The notes: generated by a model from the letters alone, not told the origin. Positions 18,915 to 28,976 are shown, numbered from the stretch's first letter. The stretch is 64,000 nucleotides of DNA from Rhodanobacter sp. B04 (GCF_002001125.1 NZ_MUNV01000026.1:124001-188000), one strand, 5' to 3'. Program-made: numbers and translations.

Positions 18915-20396
18915 GTGAGCGAAGAAATACTGATCAACGTGACCCCACGCGAGACACGGGTCGGGGTGGTCGAGAACGGCATGTTGCAGGAGGTTCACGT
19001 CGAGCGGGCCTCCAAGCGGGGCTATGTCGGCAATGTATACAAGGGCCGGGTGCAGCGGGTGATGCCCGGCATGCAGGCGGTGTTCGTGGAGATCGGACTG
19101 GAGCGTGCGGCGTTCCTGCATGCCTCGGATATCGTGCGGCCGGCGCCGTCCGCCGATGGCGCCGAGCCGAATGGCAACGGCAACGGTCATACCCCTTCGA
19201 TCAGCGAACTGGTGCACGAGGGCCAGGAGATCGTGGTGCAGGTGGTGAAGGATCCGATCAGCACCAAGGGCGCGCGGTTGTCGGCGCACCTGTCGATTCC
19301 CTCGCGTTATCTGGTGCTGCTGCCGTACGCCCGCACGCTGGGCATTTCAGCCCGGATCGAGGACGAAGCCGAGCGCCAGCGGTTGCGCGAAGTGCTGACC
19401 CCGCTGATCGGCGAAACCCCGCTGGGCTACATCGTGCGCACCAATGCCGAAGGGCAGAGCGCCGAATCGCTGGCCTTCGACGTGGCCTACCTGACCAAGG
19501 TGTGGCGGGTGGTGCAGGAAAACATCGCCAAGGCCAAGGTGGGCGAGCGCGTCTACGAGGAGCTGTCGCTGCCGCTGCGCAGCCTGCGCGACATGCTCAA
19601 CGACGACATCGAGAAGGTGCGGGTCGATTCGCACGCGACCTACGAGAAAGTGGTGAAGTTCGTGCACAAGTTCATGCCGAGCCTGGACGACCGCATCGAA
19701 CACTACGACGGCGAGCGGCCGATCTTCGACCTGTACGGGGTCGAGGACGAGATGCAGCGCGCGCTGAAGAAGGAGGTGCCGCTGAAATCCGGCGGCTACC
19801 TGATCGTCGACCAGACCGAGGCGATGACCACGATCGACGTCAACACCGGTGCCTATCTCGGCTCGCGCAACCTGGAGGAGACCGTCTACCGCACCAACCT
19901 GGAGGCGGCGCAGGCAGCGGCGCGCCAGCTGCGGCTGCGCAACCTGGGCGGCATCATCATCATCGACTTCATCGACATGAACGATGAGGAGCACAGGCGC
20001 CAAGTGCTGCGCATGCTGTCCAAGGGCCTGGCGCGCGACCACGCCAAGACCACGGTGTACCCGATGTCGGCGCTGGGCCTGGTCGAGATGACCCGCAAGC
20101 GCACCACCGAGAGCCTGGCGCGGCAGCTGTGCGAGCCATGCCCGGCCTGCAACGGCCGCGGCGTGCTGAAGACCGCCGAAACGGTGACCTACGAGATCTT
20201 CCGCGAGATCACCCGCGCGGTGCGCCAGTTCAATGCCCAGCAGCTGCTGGTGATGGCCAACCCGCTGGTGGTGAACCGCATCCTGGAGGAAGAGTCCACC
20301 GCGGTGGCCGAACTGGAAGAGTTCATCTCCAAAAGCATACGCTTTCAAGCTGAAGAGCATTATTCGCAGGAACAGTTTGATGTCGTCTTGCTGTAA
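18915..20396 (+). CDS. rng: Ribonuclease G
   Basis: Endoribonuclease of the RNase E/G family (493 aa; E. coli RNase G has 489) that trims 16S rRNA 5' ends and turns over some mRNAs. An S1-type domain lies near residues 38-125, catalytic metal aspartates are seen in TTIDVNTGAYLG and IIIDFIDMNDEEHR, and the zinc-link region is CEPCPACNGRG. I choose GTG 18915 (SEEILINVTPRETR) with GGGGGAG seven bases upstream; the in-frame ATG at 18891 lacks a site. Followed by yhdP, the order known from E. coli (rng-yhdP-tldD). Confidence 0.95.
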   Translation: MSEEILINVTPRETRVGVVENGMLQEVHVERASKRGYVGNVYKGRVQRVMPGMQAVFVEIGLERAAFLHASDIVRPAPSADGAEPNGNGNGHTPSISELVHEGQEIVVQVVKDPISTKGARLSAHLSIPSRYLVLLPYARTLGISARIEDEAERQRLREVLTPLIGETPLGYIVRTNAEGQSAESLAFDVAYLTKVWRVVQENIAKAKVGERVYEELSLPLRSLRDMLNDDIEKVRVDSHATYEKVVKFVHKFMPSLDDRIEHYDGERPIFDLYGVEDEMQRALKKEVPLKSGGYLIVDQTEAMTTIDVNTGAYLGSRNLEETVYRTNLEAAQAAARQLRLRNLGGIIIIDFIDMNDEEHRRQVLRMLSKGLARDHAKTTVYPMSALGLVEMTRKRTTESLARQLCEPCPACNGRGVLKTAETVTYEIFREITRAVRQFNAQQLLVMANPLVVNRILEEESTAVAELEEFISKSIRFQAEEHYSQEQFDVVLL

Positions 20397-20417
20397 ACAC
20401 GGTCCGGATTGCCACGC

Positions 20418-23400
20418 GTGAACAAGCGGTGGCGGCAGCGGCTTCATCTTTGCGCGCGTGCGCTGGGCTGGGTGGCCGGCGTCAGCGTGATCCTGCTCGC
20501 CGTGCTGATGGCCCTGGCGCAACTGCTGTTGCCGCTGCTGGCGCGACATCCGGCGTGGGTGGCCGCGCAGCTCAGCCAGCGCGTGCAGCGCCCCGTCAGT
20601 TTCATCTCGATGGAAGGGCGCTGGACGCCGTCCGGCCCGCTGTTCGTGATGCACAACGTGACGGTAGGCATGGCGCCGGGTGAGCAAGGCACCGTGCTGC
20701 AGCTGCCGGAGTCCGAGCTGAAGCTGGATTTCGGTAGCTGGCTGCTGCCGACGCGACACCTGCTCAACCTGCATGTGCGTGGCATGCAACTGGATCTGGC
20801 ACGTGACGCCGATGGCTGGCACGTCAACGGCATCGGCGTCGCCGGCGGCGCCAACAAGCAGCCGTTCTCGCCGGGCCGGCTTTCACTGGACCTGTGGCTG
20901 GAGGATCTGCGGGTCGATGTCACCGATGCCATCCGTGGCAGGCACTACACGTTGCTGGCGCCGCAATTGCGACTGAGCCGGCAGGGCAGCCAGATCCGTT
21001 TCGGCGGACTGTTGCAGCGCGGCGGCGTGAACACGGCGCTGCGCACGGCGGGGCGTTTTCGCGAGGACGGCAGCAGCGGACAGGTCTGGCTTGGCGCCGA
21101 CGATGTCGAGCTGAAGCCGCTGCTGGACGGCATCGATATGGACGGCTATACGGCCGATCAGGGACATGGTCGATTGTCGGCGTGGCTGGACTGGCGCAAG
21201 GGCAGCGTGGCCAACAGCTTGATCCGCTTCGACCTGGATGCCTTGGCGGTGACCTCCCCAGCGGGCGCCACGGCCAGTGTGCCGGCCCTGCATGGGCTGG
21301 CTGGCCTGCGTCAGACCGACGATGGCTACGACATACGCTGGGCTGGCGACGATGGCGGCGCGCTGGCACTCCGCCTGGATCGTCCTGACACCCCGCAGGT
21401 TAGCGTCGGTGTCGCTGCGCGGGAGCTGCAGCTGGCCCCGCTGCTGCCCTGGCTGGCGCTGGCGCCGGATCTGCCGCCGGGCTTGGCGCAGTGGCTGGGC
21501 AGCGGGCAACCTCACGGCGACCTGAGCCGGGTTGCACTGCAGTGGGACCGCGCCGGCGGCCTGCGCGCGCTGGACGTGACTTTTCAGGGTCTGGGTATCG
21601 ACCCGGTCGGCAAGCTGCCGGGCTTGAACGATCTGCATGGCGAATTCCGCGGCGATGCCGAGGCGATCTCGCTGGAGTTGCCGGCCCAGCCTGCCACGTT
21701 GCAGTTCTCCCATCTGTTCCGCCAGCCGTTCGTGTTGTCGAAGCTGGCCGGCACGCTGGCATTCTGGCGGCAGGACGACGGTTGGCACATCGGTGCCGAT
21801 GCCCTCGATTTCGTCGGTACCGGTTACGCCGGACAGGCTCGCGGCGAGGCGATCCTGCCGGCACAGGGCGGCGCGCCATTCCTGGACATCTACGCCTCGG
21901 TGGATCATGCCGACGTGCCGGCCGCCAAGCTGTTCTGGCCGGTCAGCGTGATGCCGCCGCAGACGGTCGCCTGGCTGGATCGGGCTTTGGTGTCCGGTCA
22001 CGTCGACCAGGCCCAGGTGCTGGTGCGCGGAGATCTGGCTGACTGGCCGTTCCATCACAACGAAGGCCGTTTCGAGGCGCGCGCGCAGATCAGCGACCTC
22101 ACGTTCAACTACGGCGATGCGTGGCCGCGCGCGGAAAACGTGAGCGCCGTGGCCAATTTCATCAACAGCGGCATGCTGATTGAGGCTGGCGGCGGCCAGT
22201 CGCTGGGCGTGAAGGTGGACAAGGCGGTGGCGTTGATTCCGGATTTCGGTGACGGCCTGCTCGACCTCAACGTGCAGGGCAGCGGCAGTGGCGCCAGTCT
22301 GATGAACTTCGTGCGCAAGAGTCCGATCGCCAGCCAGCAGTCCGATACGCTGGCCAAGTTGAACGTGGGCGGCAGCGGCACGTTCGACTTCCATCTGAGC
22401 CTGCCGCTGAAGAAGGTCGAGGACGCCCGGCTCAGCGGCACCGCCCAGCTGAAGGACGCCGATCTGAGCGCAGCGGAGTGGAACCTCAAGCTGGACAAGC
22501 TCAACGGGCCCTTGCGCTTCGATCTGCATGGCATGCAGGCCGGCCCGCTGGTCGCCAGCTATCACGGCCAGCCATCCAAGTTGCAGCTGGCAGTAGCAGG
22601 TGCCAACGGCGATCCCGCCACCGTGCTGTCGGCGCAACTGCAAGGCAGCTACATGGTTGCGGAGCTGGTGCAGGACTATCCGTCACTGGCCTGGCTGGGA
22701 CAGTTGGCTCACGGACGCAGCGATTTCACGATCGGCTACGTGCTTGCAAAGATTCCCGGCCACGATGCGCTCAGCCAGACCCTCAGCGTCGATTCGCCGC
22801 TGCTCGGCACCGCGCTAGACCTGCCGGCGCCGCTGCACAAGTCGGCGGAGGCCGGCATGCCGTTGCACCTGACACTGGGCCTGCCGGTCAGCGGCAGCGA
22901 TGTGCAGGTGGCGTTGGGTCAGGTGATGCGCGAGCGCTTGCGCCTGCCCGCCGATCCGAAGCAGCCGGTGGCGGGCACGCTGGCGTTTGGCGACCAGATG
23001 CCGGATGCGCTGCCGCTGAAAGGTCTGCGCATCCGCGGCCATGCGAGCCAGCTCGATGTCACCGGCTGGGTGCAACTGGCGGCGGGCGGCAGTGGCGGCA
23101 ACGGCCCGGGTCTGGAAAGCATCGACGTCAGCACCGACCAGGCTGAATGGTTCGATCATCCGCTCGGCGCGATGACGATCCAGGTGAAGCCGCAAAGCGA
23201 TGCACTGAGCGCCGACATCAGCGGTGTCGCGATGGCCGGCAATTTCAGCGTGCCCACGCAGGAACTGGACAAGCGTGGCGTCACGGTGCGCCTGCAGCGG
23301 TTGTACTGGCCGAAGAGTCCGACTGCGGAGACGTCGCCGGCGGCAGCGACGGGCGCCGGCGCGATGCCGGCAGTCGATCCGGCCAATACCGGCGTCAATC

Positions 23401-24305
23401 CGGCCACCTTGCCGTCGTTTCACATGTGGGTGGGCGATCTGCGCCTGGGCGACGCCAAGCTCGGCGAGGCGCGCCTGGAAACCTGGCCCACCGCGAATGG
23501 CCTGCACATCGAGCAGCTGCGTGCGCTGTCCAGCCGGGTGCAGATCAACGCCAGCGGCGACTGGAATGGCAGTGCCAGCAACAGCCATACGCATATGAAG
23601 ATCAGTTTCGCAGCCGAGGATCTCGGCGAGATGCTCGGAGCCCTGGGTTACGACGGGCTGGTGAATGGCGGCAAGACGCATGACGAACTCGATGCCAGCT
23701 GGCCCGGGGCGCCCAGCGCGTTGTCGCTGGCTACCATGGACGGCACGCTCAGCATCCACGTCAACGACGGCCGCATCCCCGAGGCATCATCGCCTGGGGT
23801 GGGGCGTTTGCTGGGCCTGGTTTCGCTGGCCGAGCTGCCGCGCCGGCTCAGCCTGGATTTCGGCGATGTGTTCGGCAAGGGACTGGCGTTCGATTCGATT
23901 GTCGGCGACTTCCATCTGGCCGATGGCAATGCCACCACCAGCAACCTCGCGATCGACGGGCCGGCGGCCAATGTCCGGGTCAGCGGCCGTACCGGCCTGC
24001 GGACCAAGGATTACGACCAGCAGATGATCGTGGTGCCGCACATCGGCAACAGCCTGCCGCTGGTGGGTGCCGTGGTTGGTGGTCCGATCGGCGCGGCGGC
24101 GGGGTTCGCCGTGCAGGGGCTGCTCGGCAGGGGCCTGAACCAGGCGGCCAGTGCGCGCTACAAGATCACCGGAAGCTGGGACAAGCCGGTGATGACCCTG
24201 GTCGAGAAGCATGGTGTCACCCCGCCTGCAGCCGTGCTGCCTGGCAGCCTGCCGGCGTCGTCGGGTAGCGTCGCGCCGGCGCCGGCAAGCTCGATCGGGC
24301 ACTGA
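20418..24305 (+). CDS. yhdP: AsmA-family envelope protein YhdP
   Basis: Very long protein (1295 aa; E. coli YhdP 1266) anchored in the inner membrane by one N-terminal span (about residues 15-37), the rest periplasmic. Work in E. coli assigns YhdP, with TamB and YdbH, to phospholipid movement toward the outer membrane. Long beta-rich repeats are visible and the C-terminal part GNSLPLVGAVVGGPIGAAAG is typical. GTG 20418 has GGTCCGGA nine bases upstream; a TTG at 20409 is too close to that site. Its end is only 10 bp from the convergent next gene. Confidence 0.93.
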   Translation: MNKRWRQRLHLCARALGWVAGVSVILLAVLMALAQLLLPLLARHPAWVAAQLSQRVQRPVSFISMEGRWTPSGPLFVMHNVTVGMAPGEQGTVLQLPESELKLDFGSWLLPTRHLLNLHVRGMQLDLARDADGWHVNGIGVAGGANKQPFSPGRLSLDLWLEDLRVDVTDAIRGRHYTLLAPQLRLSRQGSQIRFGGLLQRGGVNTALRTAGRFREDGSSGQVWLGADDVELKPLLDGIDMDGYTADQGHGRLSAWLDWRKGSVANSLIRFDLDALAVTSPAGATASVPALHGLAGLRQTDDGYDIRWAGDDGGALALRLDRPDTPQVSVGVAARELQLAPLLPWLALAPDLPPGLAQWLGSGQPHGDLSRVALQWDRAGGLRALDVTFQGLGIDPVGKLPGLNDLHGEFRGDAEAISLELPAQPATLQFSHLFRQPFVLSKLAGTLAFWRQDDGWHIGADALDFVGTGYAGQARGEAILPAQGGAPFLDIYASVDHADVPAAKLFWPVSVMPPQTVAWLDRALVSGHVDQAQVLVRGDLADWPFHHNEGRFEARAQISDLTFNYGDAWPRAENVSAVANFINSGMLIEAGGGQSLGVKVDKAVALIPDFGDGLLDLNVQGSGSGASLMNFVRKSPIASQQSDTLAKLNVGGSGTFDFHLSLPLKKVEDARLSGTAQLKDADLSAAEWNLKLDKLNGPLRFDLHGMQAGPLVASYHGQPSKLQLAVAGANGDPATVLSAQLQGSYMVAELVQDYPSLAWLGQLAHGRSDFTIGYVLAKIPGHDALSQTLSVDSPLLGTALDLPAPLHKSAEAGMPLHLTLGLPVSGSDVQVALGQVMRERLRLPADPKQPVAGTLAFGDQMPDALPLKGLRIRGHASQLDVTGWVQLAAGGSGGNGPGLESIDVSTDQAEWFDHPLGAMTIQVKPQSDALSADISGVAMAGNFSVPTQELDKRGVTVRLQRLYWPKSPTAETSPAAATGAGAMPAVDPANTGVNPATLPSFHMWVGDLRLGDAKLGEARLETWPTANGLHIEQLRALSSRVQINASGDWNGSASNSHTHMKISFAAEDLGEMLGALGYDGLVNGGKTHDELDASWPGAPSALSLATMDGTLSIHVNDGRIPEASSPGVGRLLGLVSLAELPRRLSLDFGDVFGKGLAFDSIVGDFHLADGNATTSNLAIDGPAANVRVSGRTGLRTKDYDQQMIVVPHIGNSLPLVGAVVGGPIGAAAGFAVQGLLGRGLNQAASARYKITGSWDKPVMTLVEKHGVTPPAAVLPGSLPASSGSVAPAPASSIGH

Positions 24306-24315
24306 TTCCGGCGGC

Positions 24316-25521
24316 TCAGGCCGGCGGTTCCGCTGCCGTGTCGTGCCGGCGGAACGGAAACAGCTGCTGTTTCACGAAGCCGTCGGGCATGTAGTCGCCG
24401 ACCACGCCATAGCGTTCGGGGAACTTGTTCTTCGACTTCACGGCGGTGCCGAACAGATAGTCGAGAAAAGCGTAGTGCGCCGCGTAGTTCCGGTCGATCG
24501 CCTCGTCGTCGGAGGCGTGGTGCCAGTGGTGGAAGTCCGGCGTCACCAGCACATACTTCAGCGGCCCCCACGGCAGGTGCACGTTGGCGTGGTTGAACAC
24601 CGCCTGGAAACCGACGATCAGGATGTAGCCGTTCATCGCCGCCTCGCTGAAACCGAGGATGTACAGCGGCGCCAGCACGCAGACGCGGGTGAAGATCAGC
24701 TCCAGCATGTGCTGGCGCGAGCCGGCCAGCCAGTCCATCGTCTTCACGCTGTGATGGACCGAGTGGAAGCGCCACAGGAACGGCACCTCGTGATACGCGC
24801 GATGCGTCCAGTACTGCGCCATGTCCGCCACCAGCACGCACAGCAGCAGCTGCGGCAGGAACGGAATGTGCTGCACGGTCTGCTGGAAGTTGCTGCTGAC
24901 CAGCCAGCCGAACAGGTGATGCAGCAGGAAATTTACCGTCAGTAGCGCGAGGCCGACGATGAAGTGGTTAACCGCGAAATGCTTCAGGTCGGTCTGCCAT
25001 TCCTTGCGGAAGATCGCCTGGCCCTTGTACAGCGGAAACAGTTTCTCGATCACCACGAAGATCAGGGTCGAGCCGAGCAGGTCGAGGATGAACCAGTCCA
25101 GCCCGATATACGGCGTGTGATCGGGGAAGTTGCCCACCGGCACGCGCGAGCCGCCCAGCGCGACCGCGGCGAACACCAGCACGAACGCCACGATATTGAT
25201 GTTGCGCTGACGGTTGAGCACCAGATTGCCCAGCGAGATGCCGCCGGCGACCAGCAGGCCGACCAGCAGCACCTGGCGCAGCACGTCCACCGAATACTTG
25301 TGGCGCAGGTCCGGCGTGGTCAGGTATTGCGGAAAGTGGAAGGCGAGTACCGCCAGCAGGCACAGGAAGCCCAGCGACAGTGCGATCGTGCTGCTGATCC
25401 AGCCCTGGCCCGGCTTCATCTCGCCATCGTCGTGCAGTAGCGCGCGGGTTTCCGCGACTGGCGCCTTCACCACGTGGTTGATGATCTTGCGGGCGCCCCC
25501 ATGCCTGGAATGCTCACTCAT
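24316..25521 (-). CDS. Membrane fatty acid hydroxylase / sterol desaturase family protein
   Basis: Integral membrane diiron oxygenase family member (401 aa). The eight-histidine pattern is seen: HRAYH (240-244), HSVHH (253-257) and HHWHH (331-335), plus several hydrophobic spans (about 42-62, 82-104, 108-124, 143-165, 187-206, 218-235). The substrate (fatty acid, hopanoid or other lipid) cannot be told. The gene is inserted on the opposite strand between yhdP and tldD, which are neighbours in E. coli. Confidence 0.88.
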   Translation of the reverse strand: MSEHSRHGGARKIINHVVKAPVAETRALLHDDGEMKPGQGWISSTIALSLGFLCLLAVLAFHFPQYLTTPDLRHKYSVDVLRQVLLVGLLVAGGISLGNLVLNRQRNINIVAFVLVFAAVALGGSRVPVGNFPDHTPYIGLDWFILDLLGSTLIFVVIEKLFPLYKGQAIFRKEWQTDLKHFAVNHFIVGLALLTVNFLLHHLFGWLVSSNFQQTVQHIPFLPQLLLCVLVADMAQYWTHRAYHEVPFLWRFHSVHHSVKTMDWLAGSRQHMLELIFTRVCVLAPLYILGFSEAAMNGYILIVGFQAVFNHANVHLPWGPLKYVLVTPDFHHWHHASDDEAIDRNYAAHYAFLDYLFGTAVKSKNKFPERYGVVGDYMPDGFVKQQLFPFRRHDTAAEPPA

Positions 25522-25654
25522 CCTGCGATTTCCCCCTTCGACGCCGGCCGGCGCCGGTTTGCATGGTAGCCCAGACATCCCGTTCACCGCTTTAAAGCGG
25601 TCCAGGGCAACCCCATGTGGGATAGTTCCTGATCGACCGCAGAAAGCGAGCACC

Positions 25655-27094
25655 ATGGATTCCCTGATCGCGCTAGCCCAGAGCAAGTTGCTTACCCCCG
25701 GCGGCCTCGCCACCGGCGACCTCGACCGCGTGTTCACCCAGCTGATGGGCCCGGCGATCGACGCCGCCGACCTGTACTTCCAGCATTCGCGCAGCGAGTC
25801 GTGGCTGCTGGAGGAGGGCATCGTCAAGGATGGCAGCCACTCGATCGAGCAGGGCGTGGGCGTGCGCGCGATCAGCGGCGAGAAGACCGGCTTCGCCTAT
25901 TCCGACGAGATCGTGCTGCCGCAGCTGCTGGAAGCCTCGAAAGCGGCGCGGGCGATCGCGCACGACGGCCGCGGCGCCGGCAAGCCGCTGGCGCTGAACG
26001 GCGCACGCCAGCTGTACCCGGCGATCGACCCGGTCGAGAGCCTGCCCAATCCCGAAAAAATCGCCTTGCTGCGTGAAGTCGATGCGTATGCACGTTCGCG
26101 CGATCCGCGCATCAGGCAGGTCATCGTCAGCGTTGCCGCCACCATGGACACGATCCTGATCGCCGCCTCCGATGGCACGCTGGCGGCCGACGTGCGTCCG
26201 TTGGTGCGGCTCAACGTGCAGGTGATCGCCGAACAGAACGGTCGCCGCGAGCAGGGCAGCGCCGGCGGTGGCGGCCGTTACGGCTATGCCGAGCTGATGG
26301 CGAACGGCCGCGCACTGGCGTTCGCCGACGAGGCGGTGCGCCAGGCGTTGGTGAATCTCGACGCGATCGACGCGCCGGCCGGTCAGATGACCGTGGTGCT
26401 CGGCCCCGGCTGGCCCGGGGTGCTGTTGCACGAGGCGATCGGCCATGGCCTGGAAGGCGACTTCAACCGCAAGGGCAGCTCCGCCTTCTCCGGCCGCATC
26501 GGCCAGCGTGTGGCCGCGAAGGGCGTCACCATCGTCGACGACGGCACGCTGCCGGGGCGTCGCGGTTCGCTCAGCATCGACGACGAAGGCACGCCGACCG
26601 AGTGCACCACGCTGATCGAGGACGGCATTCTCAAGGGCTACATGCAGGACAAGCTCAACGCGCGCCTGATGGGCATGGCGCCTACCGGCAACGGCCGCCG
26701 CGAATCGTTCACCACGTTGCCGATGCCGCGCATGACCAACACCTACATGCTCGGCGGTACGCACGATCCTGCCGAGATCATCCGCTCGGTGAAGAAGGGC
26801 CTGTACGCGCCGAACTTCGGCGGTGGCCAGGTCGACATCACCAACGGCAAGTTCGTGTTCTCCGCCAGCGAGGCGTACCTGATCGAGGACGGCAGGATCA
26901 CTGCTCCGGTGAAGGGCGCCACCCTGATCGGCAGCGGCCCGGAGGTACTCAACCGCGTCTCGATGATCGGCAACGACATGAAGCTCGATGACGGCGTCGG
27001 TGTGTGCGGCAAGGATGGACAGAGTGTGCCGGTCGGTGTCGGTCAGCCGACGTTGAAGATTGATGCGATGACGGTGGGTGGAACGGCTTCGTAA
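25655..27094 (+). CDS. tldD: Metalloprotease TldD
   Basis: Catalytic subunit of the TldD/TldE heterodimeric protease (479 aa) that trims unfolded peptides and matures some modified peptides, for example microcin B17. The zinc site HEAIGH has H259, E260 and H264; the [20 protein letters not shown] region is conserved. Its partner pmbA (tldE) lies 4.7 kb downstream beyond the accessory island. Confidence 0.96.
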   Translation: MDSLIALAQSKLLTPGGLATGDLDRVFTQLMGPAIDAADLYFQHSRSESWLLEEGIVKDGSHSIEQGVGVRAISGEKTGFAYSDEIVLPQLLEASKAARAIAHDGRGAGKPLALNGARQLYPAIDPVESLPNPEKIALLREVDAYARSRDPRIRQVIVSVAATMDTILIAASDGTLAADVRPLVRLNVQVIAEQNGRREQGSAGGGGRYGYAELMANGRALAFADEAVRQALVNLDAIDAPAGQMTVVLGPGWPGVLLHEAIGHGLEGDFNRKGSSAFSGRIGQRVAAKGVTIVDDGTLPGRRGSLSIDDEGTPTECTTLIEDGILKGYMQDKLNARLMGMAPTGNGRRESFTTLPMPRMTNTYMLGGTHDPAEIIRSVKKGLYAPNFGGGQVDITNGKFVFSASEAYLIEDGRITAPVKGATLIGSGPEVLNRVSMIGNDMKLDDGVGVCGKDGQSVPVGVGQPTLKIDAMTVGGTAS

Positions 27095-27123
27095 GTCTGG
27101 GTATTTGCACCAAACTCGAACCC

Positions 27124-27143
27124 TCGTCATTCCGGTGAAGGCC
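27124..27143 (+). repeat. Partial copy of the island repeat
   Basis: Twenty bases match the start of the 98-bp repeat that begins at 27159, with one difference (GGTGAA for GGCGAA). It lies 30 bp after tldD and shows that the terminal part of the repeat occurs on its own. Confidence 0.6.
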
Positions 27144-27158
27144 CGCACCAGACCTCCA

Positions 27159-27256
27159 AGTCGTCATTCCGGCGAAGGCCGGAGGAGTTTTTCAACAGCG
27201 AAGCTGGTCATCGCCTCTGCCTTTCCTGCACTTAGGCATCAGAGCAAAGAGCTTTC
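27159..27256 (+). repeat. 98-bp island boundary repeat, left copy
   Basis: Begins AGTCGTCATTCCGGCGAAG and ends AAGAGCTTTC. The same 98 bases occur in reverse orientation at 30691-30788 with four differences by my count. Its outer part has the CATTCCGGCGAA core found in dispersed short palindromic repeats of related bacteria (recalled, not searched). Confidence 0.85.
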
Positions 27257-27273
27257 GTCTGCCTGTGGCAGCC

Positions 27274-27312
27274 GAGTCACTTTTTTCTTGCGTGGCCAAG
27301 AGAAAAGCAACC
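27274..27312 (+). repeat. 39-bp palindromic repeat, left copy
   Basis: Quasi-palindrome around CTTGCGTGGCCAAG with flanking T- and A-rich arms. It matches 30633-30671 on the same strand with two differences. In the right copy the stem ACTTTTCTCTTG / CAAGAGAAAAGT is a perfect 12 bp with a 6-nt loop. Confidence 0.85.
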
Positions 27313-27560
27313 ACTGCGCCGCAGGAGCGGCGCGAACGGCGAAGCCGGCCCGAAGGGCGGAAGGCAGGATGCCCGGAGTAAAGGAGAAGGCCACCCCGCT
27401 TGGCGCTTGCCGCCCATTCATGGGCGGCAAGTCCGTGAGCCGGGGCCGGGCTTTTCGACAGGGCATCCTGCCCTGACGAACAGGAATCGACATCCATGTC
27501 GATTCCCCCTTCGGTGCCTGTCGTCCCCGACTCACCGCCGCACAGGGGGGCCGGGTAGAG
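27313..27560. repeat. Structured non-coding block, probable dispersed repeat
   Basis: Holds GGCAGGATGCCC (27363-27374) and its complement GGGCATCCTGCC (27461-27472) enclosing an 11-bp hairpin CTTGCCGCCCA/TGGGCGGCAAG (27406-27431), then a second 11-bp hairpin GGAATCGACAT/ATGTCGATTCC (27483-27506). Open frames across it on both strands are low-complexity shadows of the structure. I recall comparable blocks in intergenic regions of Xanthomonadales genomes, which is an unverified memory. Confidence 0.55.
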
Positions 27561-27899
27561 CAGCGTGCCATCCTGGCCCGTACCCGGTGCGCAACCGCTG
27601 CGCGCTTGCGAGAGCGGAACAGCCTGCGAAGCCAAGCTTTTCGATTTGACGTGTGAGTTGGTATGTCTACAAACGGCCATGAAGAGACGGTCAGCGACCT
27701 AGGTGTGCCTGTCGCAAAGCCGCCGTTCGCAAGGGATGAAACAGGTCGCCCAGCGATCGTCGGGCAGGCGCTGTCGGACCTGCCGTGAAGCGGACATTCT
27801 GATTAGTGCAGCCATCGCTCCGGTGTTGGCGAATCCCACCGGGCGCGGAAGAGACATGCGCTGCCATAGGTCTTCGCATGGCAGAACGCTGCGCTTTCT
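27561..27899. other. Intergenic stretch, no gene recognised
   Basis: About 340 bp between the structured block and the end of the MBL-fold gene. Short open frames exist on both strands but none has a convincing start site or a recognisable product. Possibly degraded sequence at the island edge. Confidence 0.5.
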
Positions 27900-28820
27900 C
27901 TACTTGGGGATCTGTCGAATGGCCTCGTACGCAGCAGGCACGTTGACCGTGTTGTGCGCCCAGTCGAACAAGCTGTATTCGCCGTAGTGCGACATGCCGG
28001 CCGCCTCGAGCGTAGCCTCGACCGATTCACCCGCTGCGATCGCGGCGCTGACCGCGGTATCAAGCTCGCGCAGATACCGAATCGGAAAGTCGATATCCGC
28101 CGGTCGCATGGGGCGGCCGTGTCCCGGAATGATCGTCGCGTCTTCGGGGAGGAAATCGCGAACCTTCGTCAACGTCTCGATGGTGTCCCGGTGACGTCCT
28201 TCAAGAAGCCACGGGAGCGCCGGAGAGGGAGCCTGGATCATGTTGCCCACCCACAGAACCTTCGCGTCCGGCGTCCAGATCACCAGGTCACCTGGCGTCT
28301 GCGCAAATCCAAAGTGACGAATCTCGACCGTTCGACCACCAAGATCGACACTGATGAAGTCCGAGACAGTGATATCGGCGCTGCGAGACTGCACCCGCTC
28401 AATGCCATTGCCTTTGCCCATGAGGCCGAGCGTGAAGCGGCGATCGTCTTCAAAGTTCTCGTCCAGGTAGCGCTTGGTCGCGGGATGATGGATCACCACA
28501 GTGCTTTCCGGAAACACGTAGTTCCCGTACGCATGGTCGCCGTGATAGCTGGTATTGACGAGGAAGCGAATCGGCTTCGAGGTCTGCTGGCGGACCAGCC
28601 CGATGAGCTGGGAAGCAAGATCGCCGTTCAACATGGCCTCGACAACCAAAACGCTTCGTTCGCCGATGACAAAGCCCCCCGTCGTAGCGACGTGGTCCTT
28701 GGCGAATACGTCGTCAGGCATCACCGCAAACACGCCCGGTGCCATCTCTTTCGAGGTCAGGTTTACCGACGCTGCGTCCCAGGGAGGTGTCGCCTCGTGC
28801 TCGTCATGGTTTTGGGTCAT
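27900..28820 (-). CDS. MBL-fold protein with non-canonical metal ligands
   Basis: Metallo-beta-lactamase-fold protein (306 aa), no signal peptide, so cytoplasmic. The usual HxHxDH motif reads S91-Y-H93-G-D95-H96, the usual GHTPGD reads AQTPGD with Q174, the usual metal Asp in GD is N193, while PGHG (H234) is kept. Three of seven canonical positions are thus changed. ATG 28820 has GGAG eight bases upstream. The gene shares a strand with the AhpD-like gene and lies in the lower-GC part of the island. Substrate unknown. Confidence 0.85.
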   Translation of the reverse strand: MTQNHDEHEATPPWDAASVNLTSKEMAPGVFAVMPDDVFAKDHVATTGGFVIGERSVLVVEAMLNGDLASQLIGLVRQQTSKPIRFLVNTSYHGDHAYGNYVFPESTVVIHHPATKRYLDENFEDDRRFTLGLMGKGNGIERVQSRSADITVSDFISVDLGGRTVEIRHFGFAQTPGDLVIWTPDAKVLWVGNMIQAPSPALPWLLEGRHRDTIETLTKVRDFLPEDATIIPGHGRPMRPADIDFPIRYLRELDTAVSAAIAAGESVEATLEAAGMSHYGEYSLFDWAHNTVNVPAAYEAIRQIPK

Positions 28821-28865
28821 GGCAATTACTCCAGTTTTAGCGTGTGAATTTTGGTAAGTCCGCCG

Positions 28866-28934
28866 ACCACGACCGACCAGTGCCCGGGTCTGCCGGGTTG
28901 CAACCGCCTTCTGCCGGGAATACCCGGTCGTGGT
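28866..28934. other. 10-bp inverted repeat between island genes
   Basis: ACCACGACCG (28866-28875) and CGGTCGTGGT (28925-28934) are perfect complements with 49 bp between them that is itself rich in CCGGG/CCCGG. It lies in the 156-bp gap between the MBL-fold and AhpD-like genes. No U tract follows on the minus strand; function open. Confidence 0.5.
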
Positions 28935-28976
28935 TGAAATGCCGCTCGTGGCCGGTTCCTGAGTCCTGCGAGGACG

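Noticed and set aside
27078-27680. Open frames of 110-162 codons on both strands after tldD
   Set aside because: They run through palindromic repeat sequence, have low-complexity Arg/Ser/Ala products and no recognisable domain or start site.
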